A stretch of DNA of 64,000 nt from Callorhinus ursinus (GCF_003265705.1 NW_020312968.1:11275732-11339731); one strand, 5' to 3'; numbered from the stretch's first letter, positions 47,020 to 57,005 are shown. The notes: generated by a model from the letters alone, not told the origin. Program-made: numbers and translations.

Positions 47020-47235
47020 TCAATCTCTTGCACACATTGACCCAAGCCCTTTACATATGTTAGTCATTGCATTATGATAATTCTCAGGTCCTTTCCAATT
47101 TCCACACGAAGAAAGGGAGGCTTGGAGAGGGTGAGGGACTTGCCCGGGAGCAGCACGTCACTGGTAAGTGGCAAAGCCAGGACTCGAACCCAGGCAGCCA
47201 CGCTCTCCAGGATGCTCGCTGACTGCCATCCTCCA
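47020..47235 (-). repeat. MIR SINE
   Basis: GAGAGGGTGAGGGACTTGCC, GTCACTGGTAAGTGGCAAAG and AGGACTCGAACCCAGGCAGC are antisense MIR landmarks. Confidence 0.85.
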
Positions 47236-47254
47236 TCCTCCGTCTGTGTGTGCC

Positions 47255-47375
47255 AGGCATGGTCCTGGGCATCTTGCAAATAACTCTGAACCCTCTGATA
47301 TTGTCATCTCCTCATAGCGACCAGAGAGGTTAAGTGGCTTGTCCACATCACCCAGCAATTGGCAGACCCGCCACT
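47255..47375 (-). repeat. Second MIR SINE fragment
   Basis: GACCAGAGAGGTTAAGTGGC, CTTGTCCACATCACCCAGCA and a leading GGTCCTGGGCATCTTG keep antisense MIR order. Confidence 0.75.
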
Positions 47376-47379
47376 TTTA

Positions 47380-47705
47380 TTCCTCAAACACCTCAAGGAC
47401 AAAAACCTTTATCCTTCTCCATTTGCCTATAGGATAGAAGCCAAATTCCTCGCTGGCAGGCAAGGTGCCACCCTATCTTTCCAACCTTATCTCCTGCTGG
47501 GCTCCAGCTTGACTCCTCTGTTCCAGACTGGCATGCCTGGGCCCTCTCCCCCAACCCACAGGCTCACTCCCAGTGTCCAGCCTTCCATCCGTTGTTCCCA
47601 CGACCTAAAAGGTCCCGTTTTCCCCTTGGTGCCTGCTCAGATCCCGTGGGACCATGGCCCCATGGCTGTCTTTCTCCTGCATGCAGCGCCTGGGGCTCTA
47701 CCGTG
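47380..47705 (+). repeat. L2 LINE fragment
   Basis: CTATAGGATAGAAGCCAAAT, CAAGGTGCCACCCTATC and CTTATCTCCTGCTGGGCTCC follow L2 sense order. It underlies the 193-codon open frame 47359-47940, which is therefore not a gene. Confidence 0.75.
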
Positions 47706-48062
47706 CTCACTCCTCCCGAGATTCCTATTGCTCATCCCGTGGGGCATTGCCCCCACACAGCTATACACTGAGTCTTTACTCAGAGCTCCACACTTGACCC
47801 TTGAGCTGAATAATTTGACTCATACAGTATCTAGCTTCGTATATAGGGTCAGAAGCACCACAGAGAATTTTCCCTGTGACCTGTTGCACCAAGACCAGGG
47901 GCTGGGACTGCTTTCCATGGACAAAATGCAAAGTAGATGAAATTTATCACTGATGCTTTCTAATATAGCTCCCCACCCCCCGCTAAATTATACTAACATG
48001 TGGAAGGTTATATGTATAAGTACCCTGCTTTCTCTCACTCTTTTTTTCTTTCCAATATGGAA

Positions 48063-48095
48063 ATAATAATAATAATAATAATAACAACAACAACA
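48063..48095. repeat. (AAT)n/(AAC)n simple repeat
   Basis: AAT triplets passing into AAC triplets. Confidence 0.93.
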
Positions 48096-48300
48096 GACTT
48101 ATTACTGGGTGCTAGATACCTTTCTAAGCACTTCATGAGTACTAACTAATTTAACTTTCTAACAATCCTTTGAGGCAGATATTATTATTATCCTTCTACT
48201 GCACATAAGCAGACTGAGTCACAGAGAGGTTAAGAAACTTGTCTAAGGTCACACAGCTGGGATTCAAAGCTAGGCATTTAAATATGATGCTATACTGCCT
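48096..48300 (-). repeat. MIR SINE
   Basis: TGAGTACTAACTAATTTAAC, CACAGAGAGGTTAAGAAACT, CTAAGGTCACACAGCTGGGA and TTCAAAGCTAGGCA are antisense MIR landmarks. Confidence 0.88.
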
Positions 48301-48356
48301 CACTAATAAATTATTGTTTTTTCTGATGGTGAAAGTAATGCCTGCCAAGTGTCTTT

Positions 48357-48556
48357 ATTTTTTATTTTTTTTAAAGATTTTATTTATTTATTTGACAGAG
48401 AGACAGCGAGAGCAGGAACACAAGCAGGGGGAGTGGGAGAGGGAGAAGCAGGCTTCCCGCTGAGCAGGGAGCCCGATGTGGGACTCGATCCCAGGACCCT
48501 GGGATCATGACCTGAGCCGAAGGCAGACACTTAACGACTGAGCCACCCAGGTGCCC
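48357..48556 (-). mobile_element. CAN SINE, young-looking
   Basis: Exact TGCCAAGTGTCTTTA duplications flank it (48342 and 48558). Confidence 0.97.
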
Positions 48557-48983
48557 ATGCCAAGTGTCTTTAAAAATCGGATAGTAAAGTGTAAGCACCC
48601 CAGAACTATGATGACTAGAAAGCACAACATGTAATAATTTTTTGTGCAATGAGCTTGGTTTCTGAATTCTAGTGCTAAGAATGCTGGCTAGCTGAGGTTG
48701 ACCACAGGGCTGAGGCTGGGCCGGCTCTGCTGCAACCCAGATGTCAGCCCTTACCACACAGCCATGGGGGGAGAGGCAGAATGGAGGGTGCCAGAACCTG
48801 GATCGACTTTGCAAAAAAACATAAAAACAAAGTATAAGGAGATCATCCCCCATAATCCGGTAACCCAGGGAGAGCTAAACAGCTTATCAAGCAGATATAA
48901 ATCCACATTAGTTCTTATTTCGGAAATGGAACCACATTGTATATCGTGGTGTTTTTTGCTTGTTTGTTTGTTGAGGCATAATT

Positions 48984-49160
48984 TTTAAAAATTTTATTCA
49001 TTAGAGAGAGAGAGATAGCGTGAGCAGAGAGATGGGCAGAGGGAGAGGGAGAAGCAGGCTCCCCACTGAGCAGGGAGCCCAACACAGGGCTCAATCCCAG
49101 GACCCCGGGATCATGACCTGAGCTGAGGGCAGCTGCTTGACCAAGCTACCCAGGTGCCCC
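48984..49160 (-). mobile_element. CAN SINE in L1
   Basis: Flanked by AGGCATAATTTTTA and AGGCATAATTTATA. Confidence 0.95.
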
Positions 49161-50078
49161 AAGGCATAATTTATATACCATAGAATTCTCTTATTTTAGT
49201 CATACCAATAATTTTAAATAAATTTGCAGAATTTTGCAACCATGACCACAATACAATTTTAGACCATTGCATCACCCCCAGAAAAACCTCATATACCCAT
49301 CTGCACTTCCTCTCCATTCCCAGCCAGCTCCTGGTGAGCCTCTCTATATTGATCTGCCTCTTCTGGACATTTGATATAAATGGGAACAGACAATATTTTG
49401 AATCTGGCTTCTTTTCCTTAGTGTACCATTTTCAAGTTTCATTCTTGCTATAGAATGTAGCACTACCTCATCCTTTATGATGACTGGATAATAGTCCATG
49501 GGATGTATATACTGTATTTTGTTTATTCATTCAAGCATTGATGGATTTGGATTGTTTCAAGTGGGTGATGCTGCTATGGATGTTCATGTCCAAGTGTTTG
49601 TGTGGACATATGTTTTCATTTCTCTGTGGTAGATATCTAGGAGTGAAATTATTTGGTCATATGGTAAAGTTTTCCAAGATGGCTGTGCTGTTTTTACATT
49701 CCCACTGGCAATATCTGAGAATTCTAATGTCTCTACATCCTAGCCAATACTTGCTACTTGTCTGTGTTTTCGATCATAGCCATCCTAGTGGGTGTGCAGT
49801 GATTCTTCACTGTTGTTTTTATTTGCATTTCCCTAATGATTGACGATATCAAGCATCTTTCCATGTGCTTATTGGCCATTCGAATATTTTCTTTGGTGAA
49901 ATGTCCATTCAAAATGTTGCCCATTTTTTTGATTGGGTTGTCTGTTTTTTTATTAAATCACAAGAGGTTTAATATATTCTAGATACAAGTCCTTTATCAG
50001 ATATATGATTTCCAAATATTTTTCTCCCAGTCTGTGGCTTTTCAGTTTCTTAGTGCTGTCTTTAGAAGTACAAAGGTT

Positions 50079-50294
50079 GGGGCGCCTGGGTGGCTCAGTT
50101 GGTTAAGGGGCTGCCTTCAGCTCAGGTCATGATTCCAGAGTCCTGGGATCGAGCCCCGCATCGGGCTCCTTGCTCTGCAGGGAGCCTGCTTCTCCCTCTC
50201 CCTCTGCCTGCTGCTCCCCCTGCTTGTGATCTCTCTCTCTCTCACTATCTCTCTCTCTGTGTCAAATAAATAAATAAAATCTTTAGAAAAAAAT
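50079..50294 (+). mobile_element. CAN SINE in L1, full length
   Basis: GGGGCGCCTGGGTGGCTCAG head. TAGAAGTACAAAGGTT duplications flank it exactly. Confidence 0.97.
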
Positions 50295-50333
50295 AGAAGT
50301 ACAAAGGTTTTGAATTTTGATAAAGTCAGTTAA

Positions 50334-50524
50334 TTTTTAGGATTTTATTTATTTGAGAGAGAAAGAGAGAGAGAGAGAGAGAGCACATGAGAGGGGGGAG
50401 GGAAGAGGGAGAAGCAGACTCCCTGCTGAGCAGGGAGCCTGATACGGGACTCGATCCCCGGAATCCAGGATCACGACCTGAGCCGAAGGCAGTCGCTTAA
50501 CCAACTGAGCCACCCAGGTGCGCC
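50334..50524 (-). mobile_element. CAN SINE in L1, last before the DMRT1 SINE-free zone
   Basis: Flanked by GATAAAGTCAGTTAAT and GATAAAGTCAGTTTAT. Confidence 0.96.
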
Positions 50525-50615
50525 TCGATAAAGTCAGTTTATCATTTTTTTCTTTTTGTCTTATCGCTTGTGCTTTGGTGTCATATCCAAGAGGTCTTTG
50601 CCTAACCCTAAGTTT

Positions 50616-52639
50616 TGGAACAGACCCTCCCCCCACACTCATCAGCATGTCTTGGCCATCTGTCTCCCTCAGTGCATACAGATCTGCATCATCAGCCTTC
50701 AAAGATCTGGTTTCTGGAAAGAGGGGAGGGAAGAAAGGAGACAATAGGGCCAAACCACTCAAAATATCTAGAACGACTCTGCTCGTCCCTAAGGGCTCCC
50801 TACTTCTCTTTTGGATCATCTTGTGCCTGATACCTCCTCTGTGGTTTATGAATAAAAACTTTATTAGGCTACTAACTTCATCACATTCTACGTTTTCGTA
50901 CCTTGGTCACACAGTTTCCTAGCCCCAAATTGTCTGTTGTCTGTAGCCTTAAATCCCTCCATCACAGATTCTAGTAATAGGAGGCTCCTAAGAAACACGG
51001 GCTCCCCTGTAATTTGGGACTCGACGATCACTGTTTCCAGCATTTACTTCATTCTCTTAAATTGGATTGGGTCTTGGGAATAACTGGGCACTAGCTAATG
51101 TATTAAAGTATAAATATATGGAAAAGGATAATTGGTAGGTAATCGCAATTGGCATGTGTGTTTTAATGGAAGATTTAGGAGTATTCCTCAACAAAATAAT
51201 GGTTATCATTTGACAGGTTCCAGAATGAGATAAATGGTGGCATCCTGGCCTCTGTCCAGAGTAGAGCTTCACTGGCTTGATGGTAAGGATATGAGGTATT
51301 GTGTAAAGCTAGAAGTTTCTTTAGGAAATAATTTTCAGCCAGAGAACACTAGTGGAGAAAATGCAGGCTCAGGGAAAGAGCCTGTGAGAGGGGGGCTTCA
51401 GAATCAGAATGGGAAAAGTAGGTTGGAGGATTTCAGAGCTCAGTGCTGAAAATGCTCATCTGCTAAGGGAGGGTAACCAGATAACCACCTTGATGGGAAG
51501 CCAAGTGGGGTGGCCTCCATCCTTTGCAGACTGAACCCCCCTGGAAGGGGGCATGGAATTTGGAATCTGAGAACCAATACAGGGGAAAAGCAAGGAGAGT
51601 GGGGGAGAGATGTTAGGGCAGCCCCCTGGCTGGACAAGGGCCATTGTGAGATTAGGGAAGTGGCACCGAGCAAAACAGATAAAGGGCCAACAATGAGCTC
51701 TTCCAAGCTTGTTGGAAACTCTGTGAGGCTGAGAAAGGCAGAGGGAGGTCACTGAAGTCCTTTAAAAGACAGCCTTAGGTATTTAACTTTTGCTTTTCAC
51801 AAGGCAAACAATACCAAGCCACTGCATGGGGCCAGCTGCTGTTTTTGTGGAATATACTGGAAGACTAAGAAACAGGGAGTCCAGGTGGAAGCTACTGCAG
51901 ATCCAAACAAGGGAAGGGCTGGTGTTGTAGGGACCTTGTGGGTGTGTGGGAAGAAATATGATCTGATCAGCAGGCCTTAGGGATGGATTTGCTGTGTAAG
52001 TGAACAGAGAGGAGGCACACAGGGGGTGAGGTAGGGGTGTGTGTGGGGGGAGGGAAGGCTATAAGACCACTGAGGGTCTTATAAAAGCAAAAGTTAAATA
52101 CCTAAGATATAATTACACACAAGGAATGCATAGATCTTATGTGTGGGATGAATTTTTGATAAATGTCTACATCTGTTAAGGATGCCCCCTGTCCCACCCC
52201 GAAGAGGTTTTTTAAAGGCTGAGTGTCACGTGCCTGCACCTATGTGAAGGTGCCTCAAGACAAGAAACTTTATGCACCAGCAGTGAGAAGCAACAGGGGC
52301 TGGAACTATGCATTTGAGAGTTACCTGGAGCCAGCAGAACTCTCGTGAACGAATGAACATAAAAGGCAGGAAGGAATAACTGGAGAACTGAGAGACCCAA
52401 TTTTTGGAGCGCTTGGGGGTCTTATTTGTGGATTAAGTGCAGAGATTTCTGTTTTCTCAGGCCTTCAATCTCATACTTAGGTGAGAAAGAAACCGCTTTC
52501 CGAATTGGCTTCTGCCAGCCTCTGACCTACCGAGCTAACGTGGAGAATGGGGGAAGGGAGCTAGAGGACCCCACAGGGTGGTATGCACCTCTTCCAAGCA
52601 GCGTGCACCACTAGGATGCACAACTACATTCCTGACCTG
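50616..52639. other. DMRT1 upstream flank without CAN SINEs
   Basis: About 2 kb with no recognised gene. A perfect 24-base inverted repeat has arms at 51774-51797 and 52083-52106. Part of 51.5-52.0 kb resembles an old mammalian repeat (GGTGGAAGCTACTGCAGATC), family not named. Confidence 0.5.
51774..52106. repeat. Perfect 24-bp inverted repeat, arms 285 bp apart
   Basis: Left arm starts CTTAGGTATTTAAC (51774-51797). Right arm ends GTTAAATACCTAAG (52083-52106). The arms are exact reverse complements over 24 bases and stop abruptly at both ends. Confidence 0.9.
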
Positions 52640-53125
52640 GGAGCTCAGCTCCCTCCGTGCGCAGTGTGCCCCTGCAGCCGGGCCTTGGCACCTGGGAGAG
52701 CACGGAGATCGCACTGGCCCCGGCCGCTCTGCACCTCGAGGTGCGTTTGCAGCCACCTGCAGCCACGCCCTTGGTGTTTGCAGCCAGTGCAAGCTGGCTC
52801 CCGGCGGGAACGCGGTGGCTGGAGTTGGGGGGCGTGGCTGCATTCCCTCGCGCCCTCTCCCGCCCAGGCAGTCCCGGGAACGTTCTGAAAAGTATCCAAA
52901 AGTTCTGCGCCGCGCGCGCGCCAGAAGAAAAAAAAGGGCACAACCCCCCACTAGTCTAGGCGTTGTGTGCCCGGACCTCGCCACTCGGGCTGCACCTCTG
53001 GCTGCAGCGCACACGCCTTCTGCGCCTTCCCCTCGGGAGCCTCGCGGTTGGCCGTGCTCTTCCCTTGCAGCCACTCCAGACCCGAGAGGGGGCCGGACGG
53101 TCCTCGCACTTCTCGCTGGGGCAGC
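52640..53125 (+). promoter_or_regulatory. DMRT1: DMRT1 proximal promoter and 5' untranslated region
   Basis: GC-rich sequence directly upstream of the DMRT1 start codon. No convincing TATA box is seen, which fits a CpG-island promoter. Two Sp/KLF-type boxes face each other: GCCACGCCC at 52762-52770 and GGGCGTGGC at 52830-52838. Sp1/Sp3 and Egr1 binding to the proximal Dmrt1 promoter is known from rodent Sertoli cells; equivalence of these exact sites is inferred. A CG-alternating run lies near 52907-52921, just before a short A-rich tract. The transcription start cannot be placed from sequence alone, so the split between promoter and 5' UTR is open. Confidence 0.7.
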
Positions 53126-53506
53126 ATGCCCAACGACGACACATTCAGCAAGCCCTCTGCATCTTCGGAGGCCCCGCACGCCGCCGGGGCACCCCCGCAG
53201 GGCAAGGCCGGGGGCTTTGGCAAAGCGGCTGGTGCGCTGCTTGGGAACAGCGGTGGCGCGGGCGCCGGGGGCAGCGGCGGCGGCAGCGGCGGCGGCGGCG
53301 GCGGCAGCGGCTCAGGCTCAGGCTCGGGGGCGTCGGGCATGGGCTCCGGGAGCAAGAAGTCCCCGCGGCTGCCCAAGTGCGCGCGATGCAGGAACCACGG
53401 CTACGCGTCGCCGCTCAAGGGCCACAAGCGCTTCTGCATGTGGCGGGACTGCCAGTGCAAGAAGTGCAACCTGATCGCTGAGAGACAGCGCGTGATGGCC
53501 GCGCAG
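53126..53506 (+). CDS. DMRT1: DMRT1 exon 1 (coding part): N-terminus, Gly/Ser linker and most of the DM domain
   Basis: Codes for residues 1-127 of DMRT1, a nuclear transcription factor that maintains male identity of Sertoli and germ cells. The protein opens [10 protein letters not shown], which matches the conserved DMRT1 N-terminus. Residues about 40-76 are a low-complexity Gly/Ser/Ala linker. Residues about 79-125 are the DM domain, with all eight expected zinc ligands visible: C85, C88, H91, H100, C104, C109, C111 and C114. These form the two intertwined CCHC/HCCC sites that place a recognition helix in the DNA minor groove. The ATG at 53126 is the first in-frame ATG after a TAG at 52952 and has A at -3. 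The exon ends MAAQ at a consensus donor, GTGAGT (53507-53512), phase 0. From memory the linker is several residues longer than in human DMRT1. The paralogues DMRT2 and DMRT3 are excluded by the N-terminus and by the exon 2 sequence. Confidence 0.97.
53245..53355 (+). repeat. Coding GGC/GGx microsatellite for the DMRT1 Gly/Ser linker
   Basis: Runs of GGC, AGC and GGG codons encode a tract with [21 protein letters not shown] at its core (about residues 48-68). The pattern is an impure trinucleotide repeat inside coding sequence, likely to be variable in length between alleles and species. Confidence 0.85.
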
Positions 53507-53699
53507 GTGAGTGCGGGCGTCCGGACACCGAGGGTCAGCCCCCAACTTAAAGTTCCCCGGGCCGGGCGGGAGCCACGCGGTGCCGGGGTTCCGGGGAGAG
53601 GAAATGGAGCTCGCCGACGGCCGCGGCGCGCGGGGCCCGGGGCTCCCAGCTTCGCGCCACGCCGGGCTCGCAGGGCCGGGAGTCCTCCGGGATCCGGCC

Positions 53700-54275
53700 C
53701 GCGGAGCAGGGAGGTTGCGGGGTTTGCTCGGCCTCCGAGGGTTCCCCGACCCCGACCTTCAGCAGAGTTGCGGGGTCGGCCCTTTGGGTTTCCCCAGGAC
53801 CTCTGATCGCTCTTTCAGAGCAGAGGGTTGCGGGGTTCGCTCTGTTGAGAGTTACGGGATCCCTGACCCCGCCCTCCAGCAGAGAGTTAGGGGGTTCACC
53901 CCGTCGGAGGTCCCAAGAATCCTTCCCCAGGATCTCCGATCCTGCTTCCGGTGTAACAGTAAGGTGCGGGGTTCGCTCTCTTCGGGAGTCCCTGATCCCG
54001 CCCTCCTGCAGAGTCGCGGGGTCCGCGCCCTCGGAGGTCCCCAGAATTCCTAGGATCTCCGATCGTTTTCTCAGAGCACAGAGTTGCGGGGTTCGCGCCT
54101 TCGGAGGTCCCCAGGATCTCTGCTCGGGCTTTCAGAGCAGGGAGTTGCGGGGGTCGCCCCGCCGCGTGGCGGGGGGAGGGGTGTCCCGCGGATCTCCGAC
54201 CTCGCTGTCGGAGCAGAGAGTTGGGGAACCCACCCGCCTCGGGAGGCCCTAGGATCCCCGCCCCCGAGCAGAGAC
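53700..54275. repeat. Degenerate GC-rich minisatellite, units about 60 bp
   Basis: The motif AGAGTTGCGGGGTTCGC, followed by GGAGGTCCCCAGGATCTCC-like text, recurs about ten times. GTTGCGGGG or near variants start near 53714, 53767, 53827, 53851 (half unit), 53886, 53963, 54013, 54083, 54144 and 54220. Spacing is irregular, mostly 50-77 bases. It lies about 200 bases inside intron 1, within the CpG island. Confidence 0.85.
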
Positions 54276-54719
54276 TAGCGCTCACACTGCAGGGGGTGCG
54301 GAGGGCGCCCACTCGGGCGACTCGGGGACGGCGGCCGCCGCTCTTCCGGGTACCGTGCGCGTCGCAGGGTTCTGGAAAAGTCGCGGCAGCGCGCGCGGGC
54401 GCCGCGTGGTCCCCGCCGAGCTCCCGGCGCCCTTTCCGAGCTCGCCGTCCGCGGGCCCGCGCCGCGCGCTTCAGCCATTTTGAGCGCCGCGAAAATAGTA
54501 TGAGCTTTCTAACTTCTCCCCTCGACCTGACTCAGGTACAAGTTAGTCTGCGGCGGTTTTCAAACACACTTCAGAAGTTTCAAAAGGAAGCGCGGGGGGC
54601 GGGGGGGAATGGCACGGGTTTGAGGGTTCGTCTGCAGTTCTCTTTTTTAAAACGTCCTAAGCAGGTCAGGGATTTAGCCTCTGAAACCGAAATGGTCCGC
54701 GTCGTTTGGTGTCCTGAAA

Positions 54720-56050
54720 GGATTTTTTAGGAGAGAATAATATACATTCTTTCCAGCTAAAATTTGTTTCATCCTTTTAAGACAGTTTATTTAAGATGAA
54801 AAGATACCAAAGAAATGTTTACTAACGATGCGCTACTTTTCACTGGGAACGTGTAAATATCCTCCGTGGAAAAGAATTCGTATAAGAGTGTTTAACAAAG
54901 ACTGTGTAAATGCTTAAAGATTATGCTTTTTATAGACATCTCGTTTTTTAAAAATGTGTTTTAAGTTGGATATATGAAGTGCAATCATGGGCATACAGGT
55001 TTCCCTTAACTGCTTTTTTATGGGTTTTTAGCGTAATCTATAGTGGGTGAAAAGATTATCCTGATGTAGCGTTAAAATGCATCGCAGTGAGTTTACTGAA
55101 AAAGACTTACGGACGTTGAAGTTGTATTTGTAGGTAGAAAAATCGTCTGAACATGAGTTGTTGGCTTAAATATTGAGTGCGGAGAGTATGCTTGGGAGGA
55201 GACTTTTCCTCAAAATGTAATAAAAACATGTATTTAAGTAGGGCCTTTCATTTTGAATAAATTTTGTTAATAGGCGCACCAACTTGCAAAAAGGCTGTTT
55301 GCTATGTTAAAAAATAAAAACGACTCAGGATTACTTCTATAATACCAAACTTCATTTTCCACACTGGAAGGCTCCTGCTGTGCTAGATGAAATCCTGTAA
55401 AATTCCACCTACCAGCCATTCTTTTCGAAATAGTGTGAAATTGATCTTCGGTATGATCATAAAATAATTGCATTTTAATCACTTGCCCCCCCCACCTTCC
55501 CTTATTAAATAGCTTTTCCTTAAAATCTTTGAGAGGCCTTTATAAAGGTGTCCTTAGTTTATGGCATGTAAAATAAATATCCTGTGCATTTTGTGCATGT
55601 ATGGGATTTGTGTAAATCGGGATATAAGCATGCATTGACATATTTCAGAGATTTGTAGGTATTTTTTGTTGCTATTTTTTGGTCAAATCCTTAATATTCT
55701 GTTTCTAAACTTGGTTAATAACAGAAAAATTTAAGACTGAAGCTTAATCATGTAATGTTAAATTATTATTTATGGATGTTTTTGTAAGCTGAAGACTCCT
55801 GGTATGAGTAAAATTATTTGTAAGTTAATCATCTTGCTAAGTTTGGACTACAGTTTTCCTAAAACAAATAGTAGTTGTGTTTCTGGTTTACCATTTTGAT
55901 TTCAACTTTTGGCTTCTGTTTTGGCCTCTGAGGTACAGATGTTTTACTTTCCCATTTCACTATCACTGAAAGTCAAGTTTCAACAGAAAGTCTCTTTTTT
56001 TGTTAACTTGTAGGCAAAAGTACAATTTATTTTCTTTACACTTTTTTTTT
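54720..56050. other. AT-rich intron-1 block without recognised repeats
   Basis: About 1.3 kb of AT-rich sequence with no SINE, L1, LTR, MIR or L2 that I can recognise. It contains many TAAT-core and ATTA motifs. It is a candidate intronic regulatory block, but nothing in the sequence alone proves function. Confidence 0.4.
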
Positions 56051-56270
56051 TTGCAACCTTTAACAATGTTATTTAAAAGCAGATAAGTTGAAGAGGGACC
56101 ACGAGGAGTCTCTTAGGTAATTTAGGTCCCTTACATCCTCACTTCCCACTCCTTCCATAGAGGATCTGTCTTCTGCCTTTCTACCTGCAGCTTCTTCCTT
56201 CTCCCGGGACTTCCACACCCTATTCCAGCCCCTTTCCACTATTACAGCTCTGCATGCTCCCTCCATTTGC

Positions 56271-56304
56271 TGGGGGGGGCGGGGGGGGGCGGGGGGGGGG
56301 GGGG
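56271..56304 (+). repeat. G-run tract
   Basis: Three G blocks of 8, 9 and 14 bases, separated by single C bases, in intron 1. This is a strong G-quadruplex-type sequence on the + strand. Confidence 0.9.
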
Positions 56305-56389
56305 CTGTGGGGTTTCCTAAGCAGCCCCTGCCTTTCCTGCCCACCCTGCTTCCTTGCTCAGGATTGTTCTGCCCCTTCCTTCATTCTTG

Positions 56390-56690
56390 CCTGTGCAAGT
56401 GTTACTCATTCTGTTCTTCAAGGCCCTCTTCCAGTACCTCTTTTGGCAGATTCTTACTCTTAAAGCCATTTCTGCCACCAGAGTCCTGCTGTGGGCTTGA
56501 TGTGTCCTCCTGTGGTTTTTGCCACATTTGGTGTTGAGTTGCCTTTGCATGTTTGCCTGCCTCCTTTTTCTGCTTTTAAACAGTGAGTACCTTGAGATCT
56601 CATCTAATCTTACTGTATCTTGCTGGTCGCTGGCCCCAGTACAGTGGCCTTTTACAAATGTGTGGCGTGAAGGAATGAGTGATCCCATTC
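56390..56690 (+). repeat. L2 LINE 3' fragment
   Basis: The GTGAGTACCTTGAGATC-type segment, followed by a CTTGCTGG...CCCCAGTACAGTGGCC segment and an AATGAGTG end, follows the order of the L2 3' end. It is diverged and boundaries are approximate. Confidence 0.5.
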
Positions 56691-56849
56691 TCCTTCCTTC
56701 CTAATCTATCAATGCTGACTTCTCTTCAGATGGAACTCCTGTGCTTGGCTGACTCTACAGTTTTTCCTGATCCTCCCTAGCCAACCTTAGTTCCTGCTCT
56801 ACATACTCATTTGTGTAACAGACATTTTTTGACCTACTGTGGGCTAGAC

Positions 56850-57005
56850 TCCATTTCTCAGCTTTGGCTGCACATCCTGGTTACCTGGGTAGCATTCAAA
56901 AAGAACGAGAGAATCTCACACCTTACTCCTGGAGCTCATGAATCATGATATCTGGGGTGACCAGGGCTCCGGGGGGGTTTGGCAAAGCTGTGCAAGTGAT
57001 TCTGG
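56850..57005 (+). mobile_element. hAT-like (MER5-type) fragment next to exon 2
   Basis: CTCAGCTTTGGCTGCACATC, then a CCTGGGTAGCATT segment and a GTGCAAGTGATTCTGGAGTG end, follow the order of a MER5-type non-autonomous hAT element. Its end lies about 35 bases before the exon 2 acceptor. Diverged; subfamily not asserted. Confidence 0.5.

Larger units (their letters stand above)
48960..50615 (-). mobile_element. L1 3' region, antisense, interrupted by three CAN SINEs
   Basis: Order GAGGCATAATTTATATACC, TTTTGCAACCATGACCAC, CTGGATAATAGTCCATGGGA, GTGGACATATGTTTTCATTT, TTTGCATTTCCCTAATGATT, TTTGGTGTCATATCCAAG is the reverse complement of the L1 3' UTR and end of ORF2. Frame is broken. Confidence 0.9.
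52830..54490. promoter_or_regulatory. CpG island spanning DMRT1 promoter, exon 1 and start of intron 1
   Basis: CpG dinucleotides become frequent from about 52.83 kb and remain so until about 54.49 kb, where the base composition drops abruptly to AT-rich. The island covers the promoter, the whole of exon 1 and the first kilobase of intron 1, including the degenerate minisatellite. In other mammals methylation of the Dmrt1 5' CpG region tracks its gonad-restricted expression. The limits given are by eye. Confidence 0.85.

Noticed and set aside
47359..47940. 193-codon open frame
   Set aside because: Built largely on an L2 fragment.
1..52600. KANK1 exons expected upstream of DMRT1
   Set aside because: No frame resembling ankyrin repeats or the KN motif; the interval is wholly intergenic here.
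52535..53179. 214-codon frame antisense to the DMRT1 promoter and start
   Set aside because: Shadow frame in a CpG island; low-complexity Arg/Gly/Ala product.
52578..53474. 298-codon + frame overlapping DMRT1 exon 1 in another frame
   Set aside because: Shadow of DMRT1; Ala-run is the out-of-frame reading of the GGC repeat.
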